A model generated the notes under the pieces. That model searched no databases, was not told the origin of the DNA, and worked only from the letters and a program-made list of their open reading frames with translations. Shown here piece by piece: positions 46,815-51,860 of a stretch of 51,860 bases of DNA. Positions within the stretch are counted from its first letter, which is position 1; each line of letters starts with the position of its first letter. This stretch comes from Desulfomicrobium sp. UBA5193 (lineage in GTDB: Bacteria; Desulfobacterota; Desulfovibrionia; Desulfovibrionales; Desulfomicrobiaceae). The position numbers and the translations under genes were made by a program. The stretch covers positions 642 to 52,501 of the forward strand of contig DHWB01000003.1 of the NCBI GenBank assembly GCA_002412965.1, given 5' to 3'.

Positions 46815-49345
46815 TTTCCCACCATCCCGCGCATTCCACCCGCCACCAAGCCGGCCACTTCGGTCAGGATTCCGGGCAGGGCAAGGCCGCCGGGGGCCAG
46901 CAAATAGCTTGATTCCCAGGTCGGGCCGAACTTTTCCTTGTAGCTGCGAAGTCCCCGGAAATTGTAGAAATCCTCGGCGTGCGAATACAGGAAATTGCCG
47001 ACCTTGTTCCAGACCGGCGCCAGGGCATGGGTCTCAAGCCCCGAGAAGGGGGCCACGCCAAGGTTGAAACGGGCAAAGCCATGCTGTTGCCCCCAGAACA
47101 TGAGCATGAAGAGTAGGTAATCCATGACGCCGCGCGGCGCCCCGCGCACGAAGCGCATCAGGTCGATGGCCAGTTCGGTCCGGCCACCCATCCAGACGTT
47201 GCCGAAGGCGAGAATCCTGCCATCCTGCCGCACCACGGCCGTATGAAAGCGGGCCAGATACTCGGGATCGAAACAGCCCAGCGAAAACCGTTTTTCACGG
47301 GCATTCTTGAGCGCGAGCCACGCATCGGAGATGGCCCGGACCTCGTCCCTGATGTCCGAGAAGCCTGCCGGGGGGATGACCTCGAAGACGCAGCCGTTCT
47401 TTTCCAGGTTGTTCTTCTTGTAGCGCAGCCCCTGCCGGGAGGCTCCGTTCAGATGGAAAGAAGGCAGATCGACGATGGCTTCTTCTCCGATCTTCAGCAG
47501 GCTCAGCCCCGTGTCCCAGAAGAGGTGCAGCCGGTCCTGGGGCACGCCGTAGAACACCGGGCGTCCACAATGCCGGTCGCAGGCCTCGCGGAACTGCCAG
47601 ATCAGCTCCTGCGCGTCCTCTTCGCGACCGATGGGTGGCCCCATGGTGACCCAGGTCCTCCCCGTGACGCCGAACATGAGGAAAGATTCCCGGCTTTGGC
47701 TGGTCATGAACATCTTGTCGCCCAGCAGGGCCAGATTTGCGCGGGTGTGCGCGCTGGTGGCGACGATGTCGCGCACCAGGTTGGATTCCTCCCGCGAAAC
47801 CGGCGCGGGCCGGTATGGGGCCGGAGCCAGCAGGCGCATGACGGCCAGGCACAGTCCTGCGAACCCTGCGCCGACCCAGGCGCGGACCACGTTGGGGATG
47901 GAGCCGTCCATGGTGAAGGTCAGCCAGAATTCCTCGGTGTGACTGCCGCGATGGTAGGAATAGGCGACCAGTCCTGTGGTGGCCACCAGCACAAGCGTCA
48001 TGGCCACGAGCCAGCCCGGTGTGAAACGGTCGGAAAACATGCTCGAATGGCGGGAGAATCGCCGGCGGTTCGGCACGAAGGCGAGCAGCGTGCAGCCGAG
48101 GACGGTGGCTTCCTCGTAGTCACCGCCTCTGAGCAGGGCGGCCAGTATGCCGAGGACCAGCATGACGACGGTCAGATGATAGGCCACGTCCAGACGACGC
48201 TGAATGCCCCTGGCCAGAAACAGCAGACAGACCCCGATGATGCTGCCCACAAAGTGCGAACCGCCGACCACGGGGCCGGGCAGATAGCTCATCAGCCAGG
48301 ACATGCGCCATTCCAAGGCTGGCGTGGCCCCGGACAGCAGCAGGATGGCCCCGGCGGTGAACGTGACCGCCGCCAGGATCTGCGGCACCAGTGTTGCGCT
48401 CCAGCGCATGCCGGCGTGCGTCAGGAGCCGCAGCACGGGGACGGTCTCGAACACCTCGCGCACGGCCAGGACAATGGCGGCCAGCAGCAGAGGCAGTATG
48501 TAGTAGATGACCCGGAAGGCGACGAGCGCGGCAAAAAGCGGCCCATTGTCCGCAGCGTCCGGAGTCAGCAGCATGAAGGCTGTCTCGAAGACGCCCACTC
48601 CTCCCGGAGCCTGGCTCATGACCCCGGCCAGTTGGGCCAGCATGAACCGGGTGAAGAAGGTCGACAGTCCGGGATCTCCCGGCAGCAGCACATACAGGAT
48701 CAGACCGGAGAGGCACCAATCCAGGACGGAAAACGCCACCTGCACCACGGCCATGCGTGGTCCCGGAGCGGGGATGTGAAACCCGAAGAGCGACACCGGG
48801 TTTTTCCAGCGAAAGGATACGAGTATGTACAGGAGCGGGATGGCGGCCAATCCGGCCCCGGCGATGTCGCTGCCCAGAGCCAGGAGCTGGCCGGTCTCAG
48901 GGCTTGCGATCAGGGCCAGCCCGCCCAGTCCGACCAATCCGAGCCACAGGCTGACTGTGGTGAAGATGGTGATTCGGCCCACATCGGCGGCGGACAATCC
49001 CCAGGCGGAATAGAGGCGGAACTTGATCGAGCTCCCGGAGAGGAAGGAGAACCCGAGGGTGTTTGCGAAGGCGTTGCCGATGAAGGAGGAGATGGCGATG
49101 CGCTGCAGGGGCTGGGGAACGCCCGCGTAGCGGCAGGCGAAGAGCTCGTATCCGGCCAAAACCATGTAATTGAGCACGGCCAGACCCCCTGCGAGCAGCA
49201 GCGTCCGGCTGGGCATGGAGGTCAGGGCGGACCAGATCTGCGCAAAGCTGACCTGGCTTAATTCTTGACTCAGGAATCGCAAAGCCGCACCAATGAGGAC
49301 AATCGAGAGCACGGGACCCCAGAACGAGACGGAACGAAAACGCAT
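46811..49345 (-). CDS. mprF: Lysyl-phosphatidylglycerol synthase/flippase
   Basis: 844-aa bifunctional membrane enzyme. ATG 49345 is chosen because the hydrophobic domain begins immediately and AAGG precedes it; the frame is open 54 codons upstream but that part is not protein-like. Residues 1-540 contain about 14 transmembrane helices (flippase: AISSFIGNAFANTLGFSFLSGSSIKFRLYSAWGL). Residues about 560-840 form the aminoacyltransferase domain (NLALLGDKMFMTS, VFYGVPQDRL, GLRYKKNNLEKNG, AIDLMRF). It transfers Lys (or Ala) from tRNA to phosphatidylglycerol, giving resistance to cationic peptides or acid. Cotranscribed with acvB. Confidence 0.92.
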   Translation of the reverse strand: MRFRSVSFWGPVLSIVLIGAALRFLSQELSQVSFAQIWSALTSMPSRTLLLAGGLAVLNYMVLAGYELFACRYAGVPQPLQRIAISSFIGNAFANTLGFSFLSGSSIKFRLYSAWGLSAADVGRITIFTTVSLWLGLVGLGGLALIASPETGQLLALGSDIAGAGLAAIPLLYILVSFRWKNPVSLFGFHIPAPGPRMAVVQVAFSVLDWCLSGLILYVLLPGDPGLSTFFTRFMLAQLAGVMSQAPGGVGVFETAFMLLTPDAADNGPLFAALVAFRVIYYILPLLLAAIVLAVREVFETVPVLRLLTHAGMRWSATLVPQILAAVTFTAGAILLLSGATPALEWRMSWLMSYLPGPVVGGSHFVGSIIGVCLLFLARGIQRRLDVAYHLTVVMLVLGILAALLRGGDYEEATVLGCTLLAFVPNRRRFSRHSSMFSDRFTPGWLVAMTLVLVATTGLVAYSYHRGSHTEEFWLTFTMDGSIPNVVRAWVGAGFAGLCLAVMRLLAPAPYRPAPVSREESNLVRDIVATSAHTRANLALLGDKMFMTSQSRESFLMFGVTGRTWVTMGPPIGREEDAQELIWQFREACDRHCGRPVFYGVPQDRLHLFWDTGLSLLKIGEEAIVDLPSFHLNGASRQGLRYKKNNLEKNGCVFEVIPPAGFSDIRDEVRAISDAWLALKNAREKRFSLGCFDPEYLARFHTAVVRQDGRILAFGNVWMGGRTELAIDLMRFVRGAPRGVMDYLLFMLMFWGQQHGFARFNLGVAPFSGLETHALAPVWNKVGNFLYSHAEDFYNFRGLRSYKEKFGPTWESSYLLAPGGLALPGILTEVAGLVAGGMRGMVGK

Positions 49346-49681
49346 GCACACAGCCTTACTGCGCCATCCGCAAAACCCATTGCGGGGAGACGCCTGATTG
49401 TTGATAGCCTTGAGTGGGAAGAAGAGGTCCGAGGGCTCCGGAGGCGGATCGCCTGCAGAAATCATTGATGGAGTTGTCAAGCACCGTGGCCCAGGGAGTT
49501 GCTCCACGCGGAGCGAGGATCACATACGGGCACGCCGTGTTCCTGTAAACGGACATTTTGGGCCGTTCAAGGCCAGGCGTGAAAATGGGTAGCCGTGGCC
49601 CGGTCTTGGCGAAAAAAATCGGACGGCGCGCGGATCACACGCAAAGAATTTACGCGCGGCTTTTAGCCGGAGGAGAGCTTC
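49346..49681. other. Divergent spacer between mprF and the glycerophosphodiesterase
   Basis: About 335 bp with no supported gene. No dyad box of the exosortase type, no obvious promoter elements beyond chance, and no terminator. Confidence 0.5.
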
Positions 49682-50545
49682 ATGAACACGGCATTTTCCC
49701 TGCCCAGGGTCTGGGCGCATCGCGGGGCGCGCAGCGCGGCGCCGGAGAACACCATGGCCGCGGCTCGGGCAGCCCTGGCCCAGGGGGCTTATGGCTGGGA
49801 GCTGGACGTGCACCTCACCCTCGACGGCGAGGTCATCGTCACCCACGACCACGGCCTGCGCCGCGTGACGGACATCGCGGTCCGGCCGGGGATGCCCCCG
49901 CGAAAGGATCATGTCGTGGACCGGTTGACATTGGCCCAGGTCCGCAGCCTGGACGCGGGGAGCTGGTTCGCCCGGCGCGACCCCTTCGGGACCGTGGCGG
50001 GCGGCGAGGTGGACGCGGGGCGGCTGGCCGCCTTCGCCGGGGAAAGCATCCCCACTCTGGCGGAAGCCCTGGCCTGGGCCGGCGAGGCGGGCCTGGCCGT
50101 CAATGTCGAGATCAAGGACATGCTCGGCGGGGATGACGACGGTCTGGTGCGCGCCGTCATCGAGCTGATCCGGGCTTCCGGGATCAGCTCGAAGGTGCTG
50201 GTGTCCTCGTTTCGGCCCGCGTCCCTGGAGCTGTTCCGCGCCCTGTGCCCGGAAGTGCCCATCGGGCTGCTGCTGGATGAAAACGCCCTGCGGGCCTCCA
50301 CGGCCGAGATTCTGTCCAGGCTCCGGGAGCTGGGCGCGGCGGCGTTGCATCCCTCCATCAAGGGACTCTACCCTGGCCGCATCGCCGAACTGCGCGCAGC
50401 CGGATTCGCGGTCAACGTCTATACCGTGAACCGGGAAGAAGACATCGTCAGGCTTGCACGGGAAGGGGCGACGGGCATCATCACCGATTTTCCGGCCCGC
50501 ACGGCCGCCGTTTTGGCGCGGCTTCGGCAGGACGGCAGGGCATGA
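49682..50545 (+). CDS. Glycerophosphodiester phosphodiesterase
   Basis: 287-aa cytoplasmic GDPD (UgpQ type; no signal peptide). TIM-barrel motifs: VWAHRGARSAAPENT (catalytic His-Arg, then Glu), WELDVHLTLDGEVIVTHDHGL (metal-binding E-x-D and the second catalytic His), VEIKD and a late NVYTVNREEDI. It releases glycerol-3-phosphate from deacylated phospholipids. ATG 49682 follows GGAGAG. Overlaps the HAD gene by 4 bp; a partial GlpD-like gene lies nearby, so glycerol-phosphate salvage is the theme. Confidence 0.93.
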   Translation: MNTAFSLPRVWAHRGARSAAPENTMAAARAALAQGAYGWELDVHLTLDGEVIVTHDHGLRRVTDIAVRPGMPPRKDHVVDRLTLAQVRSLDAGSWFARRDPFGTVAGGEVDAGRLAAFAGESIPTLAEALAWAGEAGLAVNVEIKDMLGGDDDGLVRAVIELIRASGISSKVLVSSFRPASLELFRALCPEVPIGLLLDENALRASTAEILSRLRELGAAALHPSIKGLYPGRIAELRAAGFAVNVYTVNREEDIVRLAREGATGIITDFPARTAAVLARLRQDGRA

Positions 50546-51183
50546 AGCTGGCCCACCCTCCCAAGGCCGTGTTCTGGGACATCGACGGCACGCTCATCAC
50601 CACCGAGGGCCTGCATTTCGAGGTCATCCGCGACTGGTGCGCGGTCCACGGCCACATGCTGACGGCTGACGCCAACGCGCAGCTGCTGGGCAAGACCATG
50701 CCGGAAAAGTGGACCATCCTAGGGCCACGCCTTGCGGTGCTTTCGACGGAGGAGGCGTTTCGGGAGGACTGCGCGCGCATGTACATGGACAGGCTGCGCC
50801 CGGACATGATGCGCAGCGGCCCGGTGAACGCGGTGCGCCGCCTGCATGAGCTGGGCGTGCCGCAGGCCGCCGTGTCCAACGGCGAAGCCCCGGTCATCGA
50901 GGCCAATCTGCGCGTGCTCGGCCTGTGGGAGCTGATGCGCTTCACGGTCTGCGGCAACGATGTGGCCTTCGGCAAGCCCGCGCCGGACCCGTACCTGGAG
51001 GCTGCCCGGCGGGCCGGGTTCGCGCCTGGCCAGTGCCTGGCCGTGGAGGACTCCCCGGTCGGGATTGCTTCGGCGGCCAGGGCCGGGCTGTTCGTGGTCG
51101 CCTGGCCCGAGGAGGACCTTGCGCTGGCCGAGGCGGAGCTGGTGGTGTCCGATGAGCGCGGTTTCCCATGGGAGCTTTTTTGA
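50542..51183 (+). CDS. HAD-superfamily phosphatase (subfamily IA)
   Basis: 213-aa HAD phosphatase with VFWDIDGTLI (Asp13 nucleophile, Asp15), motif II AVSNGEA, Lys in FGKPAPDPY and VEDSPVG acidic loop. A helical cap follows motif I (about 18-90), typical of phosphoglycolate- and sugar-phosphate phosphatases. Translationally coupled to the glycerophosphodiesterase, so glycerol-3-phosphate is one plausible substrate, but this is inference. The transcript ends at a strong terminator. Confidence 0.88.
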   Translation: MKLAHPPKAVFWDIDGTLITTEGLHFEVIRDWCAVHGHMLTADANAQLLGKTMPEKWTILGPRLAVLSTEEAFREDCARMYMDRLRPDMMRSGPVNAVRRLHELGVPQAAVSNGEAPVIEANLRVLGLWELMRFTVCGNDVAFGKPAPDPYLEAARRAGFAPGQCLAVEDSPVGIASAARAGLFVVAWPEEDLALAEAELVVSDERGFPWELF

Positions 51184-51209
51184 GGCGCTCGAATCGCCTG
51201 TGAAGAGAC

Positions 51210-51248
51210 GGCCTGCCCGCGCACATGACGGAGCAGGCCTTTTTTTTA
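51210..51248 (+). terminator. Rho-independent terminator
   Basis: GGCCTGC (51210-51216) and GCAGGCC (51233-51239) then eight T residues. It ends the gdpD-HAD transcript and can also serve the convergent DsrE-like gene, whose stop lies within the T-run. Confidence 0.88.
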
Positions 51249-51656
51249 CCAGGACAGGGTTTTGGTGTTGCCCGCGAACAATGCCGCCTCGGTCAGCTCC
51301 GGGTTGCTGACCTTGAGTCCGGGCAGCAGGTCGGCCTGGGTCACCCCGTAGTGCTTCATGCACATGGGGCAGATGAAGACGGTGCCGCCTTTTTGCAGGA
51401 TGTCCGCGATCATCTTTTGCTGGGCGGCGTAGGGCGTGGCGTTCTTCGTCGACCCGATGGCCACGGCCTTGTCATTGAGGAACAGGGTCAGCGGGTGGTC
51501 GCGCTGCAGCTGGTTACTCCCGAAGGAGATGGCCATGCTCGCGCGGTGAGACTCGTCGGAGGTCAGGTTGATGAACAGGGGATCGCCGGCGCTGGCCAGT
51601 CCGATCCAGCCAAGGGTCAGAAGGGTTGCGATACAGAGGGAAAAAAGGGCTTTCAT
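51246..51656 (-). CDS. Exported DsrE-family protein
   Basis: 136-aa protein with a signal peptide (FSLCIATLLTLGWIGLASA, about 5-23) and a DsrE/TusD-like fold: LFINLTSDESHRASMAISFGSNQL, HPLTLFLNDKAVAIG, GGTVFICPMCMKHYGV with a Cys-Pro-Met-Cys pair and DLLPGLKVSN. DsrE-like proteins carry or sense sulfur; a periplasmic version with two close cysteines could handle sulfur or redox partners. In a sulfonate-using organism that is suggestive, but no partner is nearby. Confidence 0.85.
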   Translation of the reverse strand: MKALFSLCIATLLTLGWIGLASAGDPLFINLTSDESHRASMAISFGSNQLQRDHPLTLFLNDKAVAIGSTKNATPYAAQQKMIADILQKGGTVFICPMCMKHYGVTQADLLPGLKVSNPELTEAALFAGNTKTLSW

Positions 51657-51719
51657 GTATTTCTCCGTGAAACAGGGTTGCGTGGCGATGCCTGGAGGCG
51701 CTCGTCCGTGAATGTCGAT

Positions 51720-51860
51720 TCAGTCCGCCAGATAGTTCCGGGCCAGGGCGCGGTATTCGCTGACCTGCGCTTCGACCCATTCCTGGTCGAGCTCCAGCTC
51801 TCTGGCCATGATTTCGGCCACGTCGCGGGCGATGATCATGCTCACGGCCGCGTCCAGGAT
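51720..51860 (-). CDS. C-terminal end of a probable glycerol-3-phosphate dehydrogenase (partial)
   Basis: Only the last 46 residues are in the window (ILDAAVSMIIARDVAEIMARELE...). The pattern A-A-x-S-M-I-I-A-R-D-V-A-x-I-M-A-R-E-L is familiar from the C-terminal helices of FAD-dependent glycerol-3-phosphate dehydrogenases (GlpD/GlpA). The neighbouring glycerophosphodiesterase supports that reading. The 5' part is outside, so the identification is tentative. Confidence 0.5.
   Translation of the reverse strand: MLDAAVSMIIARDVAEIMARELELDQEWVEAQVSEYRALARNYLAD

Noticed and set aside
47243..49261. Long plus-strand open frame opposite mprF
   Set aside because: Gln/Gly/His/Asp-rich shadow without hydrophobic segments; the minus frame has a full MprF.
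1..51860. tRNA, rRNA or prophage genes
   Set aside because: No cloverleaf-like sequence, ribosomal sequence, integrase or phage structural gene was recognised on either strand.

Overview
The window looks like a chromosomal segment of an anaerobic, probably sulfite- or sulfate-respiring deltaproteobacterium of the Desulfovibrionales type (Desulfomicrobium or Desulfovibrio-like). This is inferred from the sulfonate operon, the VPLPA-type exosortase system and the high-GC core; no rRNA or ribosomal marker is present to prove it.

Layout. (1) 1-7.5 kb: a very AT-rich surface-polysaccharide block behind a ~185-bp tandem repeat. It holds a GH123-like secreted protein, an O-antigen ligase/polymerase, two GT4 glycosyltransferases and a MurJ/Wzx-like flippase. 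(2) 8.1-11.1 kb: a more GC-balanced block with a GT4, a WcaF-type acetyltransferase and a GT2. (3) 11.5-22.1 kb: four secreted proteins with C-terminal VPxPGAALLLG sorting signals, interleaved with MazEF, HipBA, a second MazEF, an RHH/ParE pair, a RelE pair and a damaged ParE-like toxin. Nearly every toxin-antitoxin cassette is bracketed by arrays of a degenerate 12-bp GGCAGCGA repeat. (4) 22.5-29.2 kb: the exosortase machinery, namely an exosortase fused to an EpsI domain (XrtD type), a WecA/MraY-like phosphoglycosyltransferase, a PrsT-like TPR lipoprotein and a 51-aa membrane protein. (5) 29.4-41.9 kb: a nucleoside phosphorylase, a divergent PAS/sigma-54 activator, and an operon read as sulfoacetate dissimilation: Xsc, an acylating aldehyde dehydrogenase, a SucCD-like two-subunit CoA ligase, a TctABC transporter and a phosphonatase (PhnX). 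(6) 41.9-51.9 kb: mostly housekeeping genes: a Mut7-C RNase, an XRE regulator, a periplasmic-sensor HD-GYP phosphodiesterase, the lysyl-phosphatidylglycerol pair MprF/AcvB, a glycerophosphodiesterase, a HAD phosphatase, a secreted DsrE-like protein and the 3' end of a probable GlpD.

How the genes work together. The polysaccharide genes and the exosortase/CTERM system probably build one extracellular matrix. Reading the intergenic regions by eye, I find a recurring dyad WGTCC-N9-GGACW upstream of the sorting-signal proteins, the exosortase gene and the TPR lipoprotein gene, usually with a GG-N10-GC-like (sigma-54 type) element downstream. This is a candidate regulon signature not explained by any gene here. 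In the sulfonate operon the enzymes connect as sulfoacetate -> sulfoacetyl-CoA -> sulfoacetaldehyde -> acetyl phosphate + sulfite. A well-formed GG-N10-GC promoter precedes xsc and a sigma-54 activator is encoded divergently. The in-line phosphonatase is an unexplained addition.
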